A stretch of DNA of 64,000 bases from RH-chloro-G1 sp003670575 (GCA_947499615.1 CANMOP010000008.1:1-64000); one strand, 5' to 3'. Numbered from the stretch's first letter, positions 17,938 to 26,755 are shown. A program made the numbers and translations. The notes: generated from the letters alone by a model not told the origin.

Positions 17938-18960
17938 CTAGAGCCGACCGCGCTTGATCAGCTCTTCGGCGATCTGGATGGCGTTGGTCGCCGCGCCCTT
18001 GCGCAGGTTGTCCGTCGCGACCCAGAACGCGAGGCCGAACTCCACCGACGGGTCGAGGCGCAGTCGACCGACGAATGCCCGGTCGTCGCCCTCCGAGTTG
18101 AGCGGCGTGGGGTAGATCGACTTCGACGGCTCGTCCATGACTACTACACCCGGCTGCTTCGAGAGCGCCTCGCGGATGTCGTTCAACGCAGCCGCCGAGC
18201 TGAACTCAACCTGCACCGCCTCGGCGTGGCCGATCACGGTGGGGACGCGCACGCAGGTCGCGGAGAACGGCAGCTCCGGCAGGTGCAGGATCTTGCGCGT
18301 CTCGTTCATCATCTTGGCTTCCTCGGCGGTGTAGCCGTCCTCACCGAAGACATCGACCTGCGGGATCACGTTCATCGCGATCTGGTGCGGATACACGGAC
18401 GGCGCCGGAATCGGCTCGCCACGCCCGTAGGCGCGCAACTGCGAGCGCAACTCCTCGACGGCGGCAGCGCCGGTGCCAGAGGTCGCTTGGTACGTCGCGA
18501 CGGTGACGCGCTTCAGCGGCGCGACCTGCCGCATCGCGTGCAGCGCCATCGCGAGGGGAGTGGTGGTGCAGTTGGGGATCGAGATGATCCCTTCCTCCCA
18601 GGCCAGGTCGTCCGCGTTCACCTCGGGGATGACCAGCGGGACGTTGGCCTGCATGCGGAACGCGGAACCGTCGTCGATCATAATCGCGCCCTGGGAGGTG
18701 ATGAACGGCGCCCACTCACGCGAGGCCGCCGAGGTCGCAGAGCAGAACACGAGGTCCGCGCCGCGCAGATTCTCCTCGTTCGTCTCCTCAACGGTGATCG
18801 ATTCGCCGCCGTAGTGCAGTTGCTTGCCGGCAGAGCGCGCAGTGGCGAGCAGCCGCAGCCGCGAGAGCGGGAAGCGGCGCTCCGCGGCGACGCGCAGGAA
18901 CACGTCTCCCACGGCGCCCGTGGCACCGATGACGGCTACGTTCGGCTGTGACTTTGGCAT
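17938..18960 (-). CDS. asd: Aspartate-semialdehyde dehydrogenase
   Basis: Reduces aspartyl phosphate to aspartate semialdehyde, the branch point to lysine/DAP, threonine and methionine. 340 residues. N-terminal NADP-binding motif VAVIGATGAVGDVFLRV, active-site cysteine in SIPNCTTTPLAMALH, and substrate-binding TSGTGAAAVEEL and VRVPTVIGHAEAV. The ATG at 18960 follows GAGAGGGGC. A two-tier hairpin lies in the leader (18981-19018). It is followed by dapA on the same strand. Confidence 0.97.
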   Translation of the reverse strand: MPKSQPNVAVIGATGAVGDVFLRVAAERRFPLSRLRLLATARSAGKQLHYGGESITVEETNEENLRGADLVFCSATSAASREWAPFITSQGAIMIDDGSAFRMQANVPLVIPEVNADDLAWEEGIISIPNCTTTPLAMALHAMRQVAPLKRVTVATYQATSGTGAAAVEELRSQLRAYGRGEPIPAPSVYPHQIAMNVIPQVDVFGEDGYTAEEAKMMNETRKILHLPELPFSATCVRVPTVIGHAEAVQVEFSSAAALNDIREALSKQPGVVVMDEPSKSIYPTPLNSEGDDRAFVGRLRLDPSVEFGLAFWVATDNLRKGAATNAIQIAEELIKRGRL

Positions 18961-18980
18961 GGCATGCCCCTCTCCGATGG

Positions 18981-19018
18981 CCCCTGCTGTTCGAGGGCAG
19001 GGACCCTCGTCGCAGGGG
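18981..19018 (-). promoter_or_regulatory. Two-tier hairpin in the asd leader
   Basis: Outer arms CCCCTGC (18981-18987) and GCAGGGG (19012-19018) pair perfectly. Inner arms CGAGGG (18992-18997) and CCCTCG (19004-19009) also pair perfectly. The structure ends about 20 bases from the asd start on the minus strand, close to the ribosome-binding site, so it may affect translation or transcript stability. No known amino-acid riboswitch or T-box core was recognised in it. Confidence 0.4.
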
Positions 19019-19125
19019 CGCGTGTTAGCGCTGCTTCTTGGTGACCTTGCTGGTCGTGGTAGTGACCGGGGTGCATCGCATCGTGCCGCTCATGATACAC
19101 GGCGCGGCCGGTGCGCCAAGGGGAG

Positions 19126-19234
19126 CCCTCACCCCTGCCCCTCTCCCAGTTCCTGGGCGAGGGGTTCTGAACCCGACACTGCGCGTCTTACTCCCCTCGC
19201 CCCACTTGGCGGGGAGAGGGGTTGGGGGTGAGGG
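19126..19234. repeat. Full-length CCCTCACCCC-type palindromic element (MITE-like)
   Basis: A 109-base element bounded by perfect inverted termini CCCTCACCCC (19126-19135) and GGGGTGAGGG (19225-19234). Inside are two sub-hairpins: CCCTCTCCCAG / CTGGGCGAGGG with a 3-base loop on the left, and CTCCCC...GGGGAG on the right. It encodes nothing. The same architecture occurs at 54939-55038, and a short form at 17874-17913, so it is a dispersed intergenic repeat. It lies between asd and the gene at 19246. Confidence 0.8.
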
Positions 19235-19245
19235 CCTCCCCCCTC

Positions 19246-19878
19246 CTACCCCTCGATGAGCTGCGCCTGCGCGAGCGAGCGATCCCACGGGCTGAACAGC
19301 AGCGTGAATGGCGACTCCAGCACCAGCGCCGCGATGCTGAGGTCGCGACGCCCGAGTGCGACGTACTCGCCGAGCACGCCGGCCAGCGCGGGCCGCGCCA
19401 ACACATCTTTCACGGCGTCCACGGGCCCACACTCGGTCAGCAGGCGGCGCAGGTGCACCGGGTCGTACGACAGCTCGCGGGCCGCGGTGTCGTAGATCGC
19501 GAGCAGCCGCACACGCAGCGCCGCAGCGATCGCGGCCGGGTCAACCTCGACAGGCTCGATGGGTTCCGGGGGCTTGAGGCCAAGCCGCTGCCGCGCGACC
19601 GCCAATTCCTCAGCGTCGAACAGCGCGTCGAACGGGGGCTGGAGCACGAGATACTCGACGGTGTACGCCTCGCACTGCGAGTCCACGAGCTCGCGGAACG
19701 TCAGCGACTCCACCGGGTTGGCGAGCGTGTAGTGCGCCAGCGGCAGTCCATCCTCGGGGCCGAGCGCCGGGAGGTGACGCGCCTGCGGCAGGGGGGCGAA
19801 CTGCCTCGCGTTCGCGAAGGTCTCGGCGATCCGCCGGTTGAAGCGCGCCGCCAAGTCCGGATCGTCGACGTTCGTCAC
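19246..19878 (-). CDS. Uncharacterised protein between dapB and asd
   Basis: 210 residues, mostly predicted alpha-helical, with no domain I recognise. It includes ARFNRRIAETFANARQFAPL, ESLTFRELVDSQCEAYTVEY, LVLQPPFDALFDAEELAVAR and SIAALVLESPFTLLFSPWDR. The repeated VL.(S/P)PF pattern hints at an internal duplication. GTG at 19878 lies five bases behind the dapB stop, so it should be co-translated with dapB; the open frame further upstream overlaps dapB and is a shadow. Role unknown; the lysine-pathway context may be coincidental. Confidence 0.6.
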   Translation of the reverse strand: MTNVDDPDLAARFNRRIAETFANARQFAPLPQARHLPALGPEDGLPLAHYTLANPVESLTFRELVDSQCEAYTVEYLVLQPPFDALFDAEELAVARQRLGLKPPEPIEPVEVDPAAIAAALRVRLLAIYDTAARELSYDPVHLRRLLTECGPVDAVKDVLARPALAGVLGEYVALGRRDLSIAALVLESPFTLLFSPWDRSLAQAQLIEG

Positions 19879-19883
19879 CGGGC

Positions 19884-20672
19884 CTACGTCAGACCGATCA
19901 GCGTGTCGAGGCCCTCGACGAGGCCGGTGCGCTGCATGACCTCGCGCACGGCGAGCACGATACCGGGCTGGTAGCACTCGCGGCCGATGGTGTCGTGGCG
20001 CAGCGTCAGCGTCTGGCCAGCGCCACCGAAGATCACCTCCTGCGCCGCGACGAAGCCCGGCGAGCGCACCGAGTGCAGCCCGACGCCACCCTCGACGGCA
20101 CCGCGCGCATGCGGCAGGTGTTCGAGGTCGGAGACGTTGTGGTCGAAGTCGGAGCCACGCGCCGCACGCATCAGCCGCGCGGTCGCAAGCGCCGTGCCGG
20201 AGGGCGAGTCCACCTTGCCGGCGTGGTGCAGCTCGATCACCTCGGCGGTGTCGAAGAAGCGCGCGGCGATCTCGGAGAGCCGCATCAAGATGACAGCGCC
20301 CAGCGCGAAGTTCGGTGCAACCACCGCGCCGATGCCCTGCGTCGCGCAACCGGAGCGCAACGCCTCGACAGTTGCGGGCGTGACGCCAGAGGTGCCGATC
20401 ACAGGGCGCACCCCGGCGGCCAGTGCGGCGTCGACAAGGGTCGCGGTGTACTGCGCGTTGGTGAAATCGACCACCACATCCGGGTGCGTGGCGGCGAACA
20501 GCGTCGCGGGATCGGCGTGCACGCCGTAGACGGTGCCGCCCGCGGAGCGGAAGTCGGTGCCGGGAAGCAGCGGCTCAATGATGCCGACGACTTCCATGTC
20601 GGGTTGCGCCTCGATCGCCTCGACGACGATGTGGCCCATCGATCCGCTACCACTGACCACGACGCGAATCAT
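19884..20672 (-). CDS. dapB: 4-hydroxy-tetrahydrodipicolinate reductase
   Basis: Second step of the diaminopimelate branch, NAD(P)H-dependent reduction. 262 residues. N-terminal dinucleotide motif IRVVVSGSGSMGHIVVEAIE (the usual GxxGxMG region), DVVVDFTNAQYT, APNFALGAVILMRL and the catalytic/substrate signature ELHHAGKVDSPSGTALATAR. ATG at 20672 follows AAGGAGGA. It lies downstream of pnp on the same strand, with a gap of about 135 bases to the pnp stop. Confidence 0.96.
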   Translation of the reverse strand: MIRVVVSGSGSMGHIVVEAIEAQPDMEVVGIIEPLLPGTDFRSAGGTVYGVHADPATLFAATHPDVVVDFTNAQYTATLVDAALAAGVRPVIGTSGVTPATVEALRSGCATQGIGAVVAPNFALGAVILMRLSEIAARFFDTAEVIELHHAGKVDSPSGTALATARLMRAARGSDFDHNVSDLEHLPHARGAVEGGVGLHSVRSPGFVAAQEVIFGGAGQTLTLRHDTIGRECYQPGIVLAVREVMQRTGLVEGLDTLIGLT

Positions 20673-20808
20673 CGCTGTCCTCCTTCGGCCCACCTGCACG
20701 GGCGAGCACGATCAGCACCTACCGCCGGATATGAACTGCGCCCCGAGGAATCCTCGGGGCGCAGTGTATCGCTGATTGGGTACCGCTCAGCGTGTGCCGT
20801 GCTGGCGA

Positions 20809-23472
20809 CTACCAGCGGCGACCGCCTGCAGGCGGACGCGGCGCCGGCGGGCCGCTGGGGCGATCGTCGCCACCACCGCCGCGCGACTCTCCTCCGCCAC
20901 GAGATTCGCCGTCACCCTGCTGGCCACCCTCGGCGGGACGGGGGCGACCGTAGCCACCACCGCTGCCGAAGCCGCCACCACCGCCGCCGCCGGTGTTGCC
21001 ACCGCCGCCGGACGGGCGACCGCCACCACCACCGCCGCCACCGGGGCCGCCGCGGTTGAAGCCACCGCCGCCGCCGCCGCCGGAGGGACGACCACCGCCA
21101 CCGCCTCCACCACCGGGGCCGCCGCGGTTGAAGCCGCCGCCACCACCGCCGGAGGGGCGACCACCGCTGCCGAACCCACCGCCGCCGCCGGGCCGCGGTC
21201 CACGACCGCCGCCACCCGCAGGACGGGTACCACTCATCGTGGGCCGAGGCGCAGCCTCACCGGGCGCCGGGCGGCGCGGGATCTCGTCCTCGTCCAGGTC
21301 TTCGAATTCCTCGGGCTCATCGCTGGGCCCATCACCCTGTCCGCCACCGTCGGCCATGCCGACCGGGCCTTCGCCCTCGCCACCCTCGAGCAGCGCGCGG
21401 CGCGAGAGGTTGATGCGGCCAAGGTTGTCCACCTCGACCACCAGTACCTTCACCACGTCGCCGGACTGAACCTCGTCCTCCACCCGGTTCACGCGATAGT
21501 TCGCGAGCTCCGAGATGTGAACCAGGCCTTCCTTACCGGGCAGAATTTCCACGAACGCGCCGAAGGTCATGATGCGAGTGACGGGGCCCTCGTAGACCTC
21601 GCCAACCACGACTTCCTTCGTCAGGCCGCGGATCATGTCGATGGCGCGGCGCACGCCCTCCGGGTCGGAGCCGCCGACACGCACGGTGCCGTCGTCCTCA
21701 ACGTCAATGGTCGCGCCGGTCGCCTCCACCATGCCGCGGATCACACGGCCACCTGGTCCGATCACGGCGCCGATCTTCTCGCGGTCGATCTTGATCACCT
21801 CGGTACGCGGCGCGTACGGGGAGAGCTCGGCACGCGGCGCAGCCAGCGTGGCGACGATCACTTCGAGGATGCGCAGGCGCGCGAGGCGAGCCTGCTCCAG
21901 TGCGGCCTCAAGCAGGCCAGCGGGGAGCCGCTGCAGCTTGATGTCCATCTGCATCGCGGTGATGCCCTTGGCAGTCCCGGCGACCTTGAAGTCCATGTCG
22001 CCGAACGCGTCTTCAATGCCCGCGATGTCGGTGAGCACCTTGTAGTTGCCACTCTCGTCCGTAACCAGGCCCATCGCGATGCCCGCGACCGGTGCCGAGA
22101 TCGGCACGCCCGCGTCCATCAGCGCCAACGTGGAGCCACAGACGGATGCCATCGACGTCGAACCGTTCGACATCAGGACGTCGGAGACGCAGCGCAGGGT
22201 GTACGGGAAGTCCTCGACGGACGGGAGCACGGGCTCCAGGGCGCGCTCTCCCAACATGCCGTGACCGATCTCGCGCCGACCAGCGCCGCGCAGCGGTCGC
22301 GCCTCGCCGACTGAGAACGGGAGGAAGTTGTAGTGGTGCATGTACCGCTTGAACGCCTGCGGCGAGACGTTGTCCAACCGCTGGCGGTCGGCCATGGGGC
22401 CAAGCGTGGCAGCCGTGAGCACCTGCGTCTGGCCGCGCTGGAACAGGCCGGTGCCGTGTGCACGCGGCAGCAGGCCAACCATGGCGCTCAGCTCGCGAAT
22501 CTGGTCGTTGGCGCGGTTATCGGGGCGCTTGTTCTCTTCGATGATGCGCTTGCGCACGAACGGCTTCACCGCCGCGTCGATGGCCGCGCTGACGCTCTTG
22601 CTGTCGAGGTCGGCGACACCCTGCGCGGTCAACGCAGTCATCACGTCGCGGGTCAGCGCGTCGATGCCGCGCGAGCCCTCGGAGGCGACGGCGTCCAGCA
22701 TCTGCTGGTCGCGGCCCTGCAGCGCGCCGGCGACCTGCGCCGCCAGCGTGGGGTCGATGCCCTTCAGCGGCTCGTAGGTCATCTTCTCGTCACCAATGGC
22801 GGCGACGATCTCCTTCTGGAGGACGTTGAGCTGCTGGATCACGCCCATCGCGTAGTCCATGGCGGCAATGATCGTGGCCTCATCGACCTCGTTCGCGCCG
22901 GCCTCGAGCATCACGACGGAGTGCTCGGTGCCCGCGACGGTAAGGTCGAGGTCAGAGCCGTCGAGCTCTTCGTACGTCGGGAACGCCTTGAACTGGCCAT
23001 CCACGCGCGCGATGCGCACCGAGGAGACCGGCCCGTTGAACGGAATCTTCGAGATGCCGAGGACGATGGAAGCCGCAGTGGTGCCCCAGGCGTCGCCGGG
23101 GTTCTGGCGGTCGGAGGACAGCAGCGTCAGGACGACCTGCGTCTCACGGCGGTAGCTCTTCGGGAAGAGGGGACGAATCGGGCGGTCGGTCATGCGGGCG
23201 GCCAGCGTGGCCTCCGTGCCGGGACGACCCTCGCGGCGGAAGAAGGAGCCGGGGATCTTGCCGATCGCGTACATGCGCTCTTCGTAGTCAACAGTGAGCG
23301 GGAAGAAGTCGATGCCGGGCCGAGGATCGCCATCGCAGACGGTGGCCAACAGCATCATGTCGCCGAAGCGAATGGTGCAGGAGCCATCGGCGGACTGCGC
23401 CAGCAGGCCAGTGCCTACCTCCAGCGTCTGACCTTCGATCGTGCAAGAGAACGTACGGGGTGTTTGACTCAA
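20809..23472 (-). CDS. pnp: Polyribonucleotide nucleotidyltransferase with glycine-rich tail
   Basis: 3'-5' phosphorolytic exoribonuclease and central RNA-turnover enzyme. 887 residues, longer than the usual 700-750. The order is two RNase PH domains (SCTIRFGDMMLLATVCDG; GQTQVLTAATLGP), then KH (EKIGAVIGPGGRVIRGMVEA) and S1 (GEVYEGPVTRIMTFGAFVEI). An acidic linker and about 120 residues of glycine-rich tail follow, with a 24-residue repeat containing PSGGGGGGFNRGGPGG. Start is TTG at 23472 behind GAGGAAGG. The order rpsO-pnp is the classical arrangement. The tail probably adds RNA-binding or condensate-forming properties. Confidence 0.97.
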   Translation of the reverse strand: MSQTPRTFSCTIEGQTLEVGTGLLAQSADGSCTIRFGDMMLLATVCDGDPRPGIDFFPLTVDYEERMYAIGKIPGSFFRREGRPGTEATLAARMTDRPIRPLFPKSYRRETQVVLTLLSSDRQNPGDAWGTTAASIVLGISKIPFNGPVSSVRIARVDGQFKAFPTYEELDGSDLDLTVAGTEHSVVMLEAGANEVDEATIIAAMDYAMGVIQQLNVLQKEIVAAIGDEKMTYEPLKGIDPTLAAQVAGALQGRDQQMLDAVASEGSRGIDALTRDVMTALTAQGVADLDSKSVSAAIDAAVKPFVRKRIIEENKRPDNRANDQIRELSAMVGLLPRAHGTGLFQRGQTQVLTAATLGPMADRQRLDNVSPQAFKRYMHHYNFLPFSVGEARPLRGAGRREIGHGMLGERALEPVLPSVEDFPYTLRCVSDVLMSNGSTSMASVCGSTLALMDAGVPISAPVAGIAMGLVTDESGNYKVLTDIAGIEDAFGDMDFKVAGTAKGITAMQMDIKLQRLPAGLLEAALEQARLARLRILEVIVATLAAPRAELSPYAPRTEVIKIDREKIGAVIGPGGRVIRGMVEATGATIDVEDDGTVRVGGSDPEGVRRAIDMIRGLTKEVVVGEVYEGPVTRIMTFGAFVEILPGKEGLVHISELANYRVNRVEDEVQSGDVVKVLVVEVDNLGRINLSRRALLEGGEGEGPVGMADGGGQGDGPSDEPEEFEDLDEDEIPRRPAPGEAAPRPTMSGTRPAGGGGRGPRPGGGGGFGSGGRPSGGGGGGFNRGGPGGGGGGGGRPSGGGGGGGFNRGGPGGGGGGGGRPSGGGGNTGGGGGGGFGSGGGYGRPRPAEGGQQGDGESRGGGESRGGGGDDRPSGPPAPRPPAGGRRW
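20990..21190. repeat. 72-base tandem repeat coding the PNPase Gly-rich tail
   Basis: Within the 3' end of pnp the segment GGGGCCGCCGCGGTTGAAGC recurs at 21043 and 21115, a period of 72 bases or 24 codons, with a third partial unit. Each unit encodes (G)RPSGGGGGGFNRGGPGG plus more glycines. The low complexity explains long spurious open frames on the opposite strand. Copy number probably varies between strains. Confidence 0.8.
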
Positions 23473-23519
23473 CTGATTCGTGCCTTCCTCAGGACCACAG
23501 TTCCAGGATCACCTGGGTG

Positions 23520-23537
23520 CGTTCGCGATCGCGAACG
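23520..23537. promoter_or_regulatory. 18-base perfect palindrome in the pnp leader
   Basis: CGTTCGCGATCGCGAACG is a perfect inverted repeat about 50 bases upstream of the pnp start on the minus strand. As DNA it could be a dimeric-repressor operator; as RNA it would fold to a short stem. A second imperfect repeat (CCAGGATCACCTGG) lies next to it. Enteric pnp leaders are cut by RNase III in a stem at this position, so an analogous role is possible, but this is inference. Confidence 0.45.
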
Positions 23538-23642
23538 AATATGACCGGACGTGTTGCCCGGCAATGCGAGGGGTATGCAGACGGGGAACAGCCGAACAAG
23601 CGGATGCTGTCCTCGGTTCTCGTCCTCGGCCAATGCGACCCT

Positions 23643-23681
23643 GCCGGCGAGATGAGTACTGGCTCTCCCAGTACGGCCGGC
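23643..23681 (-). promoter_or_regulatory. Hairpin between rpsO and pnp
   Basis: GTACTGG (23656-23662) and CCAGTAC (23668-23674) form a perfect 7-bp stem with a 5-base loop. It is flanked by GCCGGC on both sides, which can pair to extend it after an internal loop. It lies in the 330-base gap between rpsO and pnp, where no gene is seen, and could be a processing or attenuation site uncoupling pnp from rpsO. No U-tract follows. Confidence 0.4.
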
Positions 23682-23802
23682 TGTGGGCGACCGTGGACGT
23701 GCATCGCGTCCCGTCCTGCTCCCCGTGGCTTCTGCCGGTGGGAACGGGCGGGGTGCGAGCGTGCTGCGCCGAACCGGCGCAAGTGGCAAGCGCGAACCGC
23801 GC

Positions 23803-24069
23803 CTACCGACGAAGTCCGAGGCGGGCAAGCAGGCTGTGGTACCGGTCAACGTCCGTGTTGCTCAGGTACCGCAACTGGCGGCGACGCTGGCCAACGAGCA
23901 TAAGCAGCCCGCGGCGCGTGTCGAAGTCGTGACGGTGCTGTCGCAGGTGATCGGTGAGCGACTTGATGCGATCCGTGAGGAGCGCAACCTGCACTTCCGG
24001 GGACCCGGTGTCTCCGGGAAACCGTGCGAAATCGCCGATGATCTGGGTCTTCTGTTCAAGTGTCTGCAT
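23803..24069 (-). CDS. rpsO: Ribosomal protein uS15
   Basis: Primary 16S rRNA-binding protein of the 30S subunit. 88 residues, the normal length. Characteristic segments are FARFPGDTGSPEVQVALLTDRI, LRQHRHDFDTRRGLLMLVGQ and RRRQLRYLSNTDVDRYHSLL. It precedes pnp as in most bacteria. Its promoter should lie in the 24070-24312 gap shared with the divergent gene at 24313; no convincing hexamer pair was found there. Confidence 0.97.
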   Translation of the reverse strand: MQTLEQKTQIIGDFARFPGDTGSPEVQVALLTDRIKSLTDHLRQHRHDFDTRRGLLMLVGQRRRQLRYLSNTDVDRYHSLLARLGLRR

Positions 24070-24312
24070 AGTGTTCGCAGAAGGACGACCGGTCAGCCCG
24101 TGCGCCCTGAACCTGCTGTTCCGTCTCTACTCCCACGCCTCTTCGGTGCCGATCCCGGCGATATCTATGGCGTCTATCACACGATATCTGTGCTGGGTCG
24201 ACGATGCGCCTTCACACGGTCTTCGCCGCTGTGCTGAAGTGCGCTGCCGAGTACGCTAGCACAGCGATGAGACGCTGGCAATCCGAGGGGATCGCCGCCG
24301 GAGGGGTAGGGC

Positions 24313-25131
24313 ATGGCACAAGCGATAATAGTCCTGGTCGATGGCGACGCGTGTGTCCCGGACCGCATCCGCGAGGATCTGGGCATCCTCACGGCGCCGC
24401 TGGCCCCCGCCGCATTTGACCCGGCGGAGGAGCCTCGGGAACTCCGGCGCTCCGCCGCGCCGGTGGAAGGCGAGGAGGCGACTGCCGCCCTCGCGCGCGC
24501 GAGGGAACTGGCCCCAGCAGTGTTGTACCTCGGCGTCGGGGATGGGTACGGCGGCTCGGAGACCGCGTTGGCCGCGGCCAGCACTACACCCGGCGTCCTA
24601 GCCATCGCGACCGGCGAGGCGCTCATGGGCGGCGGCTGGCAGGCGATCGCGGCGGCTGTGGTCGCCCGCAGCGGTGGCAGCCTCGATGACGCCGAGCGCG
24701 CGGCGGCCGCGGTGCGCGGGCGGACACGCGTATTGATGATGCTGGAGCACCCGCCGTTCGCGGGCGTCTCCGGCGGGGTGCCCGGCGTGCTGTTCGGCTC
24801 GCGTGCACTGGTACGACTGTCCGGGCCGACCGTCGACGTGGTCGCGCGCTTCGGGCGGCGCGATGCTGCGCTGGTCGGACTGCGCGAGCGCTTCGCCCTC
24901 GAAGTGCAGGAGGGCGGCTCGGGCACATCGGGCGGTGGCGCGCTGCGCGTTGCCGTGCACCACGCGGGTGCCGCCGCAGCAGCGGAGGCGATGGCGCTGT
25001 GGGTGGAACGCACGCTGCACCCGGAGGAAGTGGTCGTCGCGCCGCTCACCCGGCACGCCGCCTCTCGGCTCGGGCCGGGGGTCGTCGGCGTCGCCTGGTA
25101 CCGCGAGGGGACAATAGGCACGGGCGGCTGA
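24313..25131 (+). CDS. DegV-like (EDD fold) protein, divergent
   Basis: 272 residues with the overall pattern of DegV fatty-acid-binding proteins. An N-terminal strand-loop IIVLVDGDACVPDRIREDLG stands in the place of the usual DSTADL, then LAPAVLYLGVGDGYGGSETA, GGWQAIAAAVVARSGGSLDD and a late GPGVVGVAWYREG. The canonical serine/threonine lipid ligands are not obvious, so binding of a fatty acid is uncertain. The ATG at 24313 follows GGAGGGGTAGGGC. It is divergent from rpsO and upstream of pepA. Confidence 0.55.
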   Translation: MAQAIIVLVDGDACVPDRIREDLGILTAPLAPAAFDPAEEPRELRRSAAPVEGEEATAALARARELAPAVLYLGVGDGYGGSETALAAASTTPGVLAIATGEALMGGGWQAIAAAVVARSGGSLDDAERAAAAVRGRTRVLMMLEHPPFAGVSGGVPGVLFGSRALVRLSGPTVDVVARFGRRDAALVGLRERFALEVQEGGSGTSGGGALRVAVHHAGAAAAAEAMALWVERTLHPEEVVVAPLTRHAASRLGPGVVGVAWYREGTIGTGG

Positions 25132-25243
25132 CGGCCCAGACTGACGAGGGCGCGCCACCTCGGGACGCGCTCCGCGCTCGCCGCTATGCTCCAGATAACG
25201 CCGCATCGCCTGACATCGCGCTGATACTGAGGGGAAACAACTC

Positions 25244-26746
25244 GTGCAACTCCAGGTCACATCCGGTCCGATCGCCGCTCAGACAACGGACACCGTCGTC
25301 ATCGAGGTCAGCGAGGGCCAGCGACGACTCACCGGGGCCGCCGCCCAGGTGGACGCCGCGCTGGACGGCACGATCACCACGCTGCTACGCGAAGGCCTGT
25401 TCGCGGGCCGCGCCGGCGAGCTGACGACGCTACCGAGCCTCGGGCGGGTGCCCGCGAAGCGTGTCGTGGTCCACGGCGTCGGCGGCGAGGCCGCCCGCAC
25501 CCTCGATGGCTTGCGGGCGCGGGCCGGGAACCTCGGGCGGGCGCTGCGCGGGCTGGACGCGGGCCACGTCGCGGTCTCGCTGCAGGCGGCGACGGACCAC
25601 CTCGATCCCGAGGCGGCAGCGCGCGCGGTCGCCGAGGGCTTCGTGCTCGGGCTCTACCGCTTCGATAAGCACCACACCCGTGCCGAGGACCGGCCGCGCG
25701 GCAGCGTCGCCTCGATCACGCTGGTGGAACCCACCGCGAGCCGACTGCCCGCCGTCCGTCGTGGCGTCGAGGCTGGCCGCATCCTCGCCGAGGCGACCAA
25801 CCTCGCGCGTGACCTCGGCAATGAGCCGGCGAACCTGATGACCCCGACGATCGTCGCCGAGCGCGCGCAGACCCTCGCCGCTGAGTGCGGCCTAGAGTGC
25901 GAAGTAATCGAGCGCGCCGAGGCCGAGCGGCTGGGGATGGGCTCGTACCTCTCGGTCGCCGCCGGCTCCGCCCAGCCCCCGAAGTTCATCGTGCTGCGCT
26001 ACCACGGCGGCGGCCGCCAGAAGCCGATCGCGTTGGTGGGCAAGGGCATCACCTTCGACACCGGCGGCATCTCGCTCAAGCCGGGAGCGGGGATGGAGCG
26101 CATGAAGGGCGACATGACCGGCGCGGCCGCCGTGATCGCCTCGATGCAGGCGATCGCGCGGCTGGCCCCCGCGGTGAACGTGATCGCGGTCGCCCCCTGC
26201 ACCGAGAACATGCCCGGCGGCAACGCCACGAAGCCCGGCGACGTGGTGTACGCGATGGACGGCCAGTCGATCGAGGTGCTGAACACCGACGCCGAGGGTC
26301 GCCTGGTGCTGGCCGACGGCCTCGCCTACGCCCGCCGCGAAGGCGCGACCACGCTGATCGATATCGCCACGCTGACCGGTGCGATGAACGTCGCGCTGGG
26401 GAGCGTGCGCATCGGCACCTTCGCGAACAACGACCGGCTGTACCAGGAGTTGGAGCGCGCCTCGACGGCCTCGGGCGAGCGACTCTGGCGCATGCCGCTG
26501 GACGCCGAGTACTTCGAACTGATCAAGTCGGACGTCGCCGACCTCAAGAACACCGGCGGCGCGGCAGCCGGCTCAATCACCGCCGCCAAGTTCCTCGAGC
26601 GCTTCGCGCACGACACCCCCTGGGCACACCTCGACATCGCGGCCGTCATGGACGCCGCCGCGGACCGTGGCGAGCAGGTGAAGGGCAACACCGGCCGCCC
26701 GGTGCGCACGCTGGTGCACTTCGTGCTCGGGCGGGCAAGGGGGTAG
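25244..26746 (+). CDS. pepA: Leucyl aminopeptidase (M17)
   Basis: Cytosolic zinc/manganese aminopeptidase that removes N-terminal residues from peptides. 500 residues, typical. The C-terminal catalytic domain has VGKGITFDTGGISLKPG (Lys and Asp metal ligands), MKGDMTGAAAVI and the signature NTDAEGRLVLADGL. The N-terminal domain is the usual macro-like fold. GTG start at 25244. PepA of E. coli also binds DNA in Xer recombination; nothing here speaks for that. Confidence 0.96.
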   Translation: MQLQVTSGPIAAQTTDTVVIEVSEGQRRLTGAAAQVDAALDGTITTLLREGLFAGRAGELTTLPSLGRVPAKRVVVHGVGGEAARTLDGLRARAGNLGRALRGLDAGHVAVSLQAATDHLDPEAAARAVAEGFVLGLYRFDKHHTRAEDRPRGSVASITLVEPTASRLPAVRRGVEAGRILAEATNLARDLGNEPANLMTPTIVAERAQTLAAECGLECEVIERAEAERLGMGSYLSVAAGSAQPPKFIVLRYHGGGRQKPIALVGKGITFDTGGISLKPGAGMERMKGDMTGAAAVIASMQAIARLAPAVNVIAVAPCTENMPGGNATKPGDVVYAMDGQSIEVLNTDAEGRLVLADGLAYARREGATTLIDIATLTGAMNVALGSVRIGTFANNDRLYQELERASTASGERLWRMPLDAEYFELIKSDVADLKNTGGAAAGSITAAKFLERFAHDTPWAHLDIAAVMDAAADRGEQVKGNTGRPVRTLVHFVLGRARG

Positions 26747-26755
26747 GGGAGAGGC

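Noticed and set aside
16828..18951. 707-codon open frame on the + strand
   Set aside because: It runs antisense to the hypothetical gene at 16242-16862, dapA and asd, which have clear motifs; composition (Arg, His, Gly, Val runs) is that of a high-GC shadow.
19025..19093. 22-codon frame ending TTTTSKVTKKQR on the - strand
   Set aside because: Basic peptide of possible interest, but no ribosome-binding site and no known family; too short to support.
20776..22314. Ala/Thr-rich 512-codon frame on the + strand
   Set aside because: Complement of the pnp glycine-rich repeats; low complexity only.
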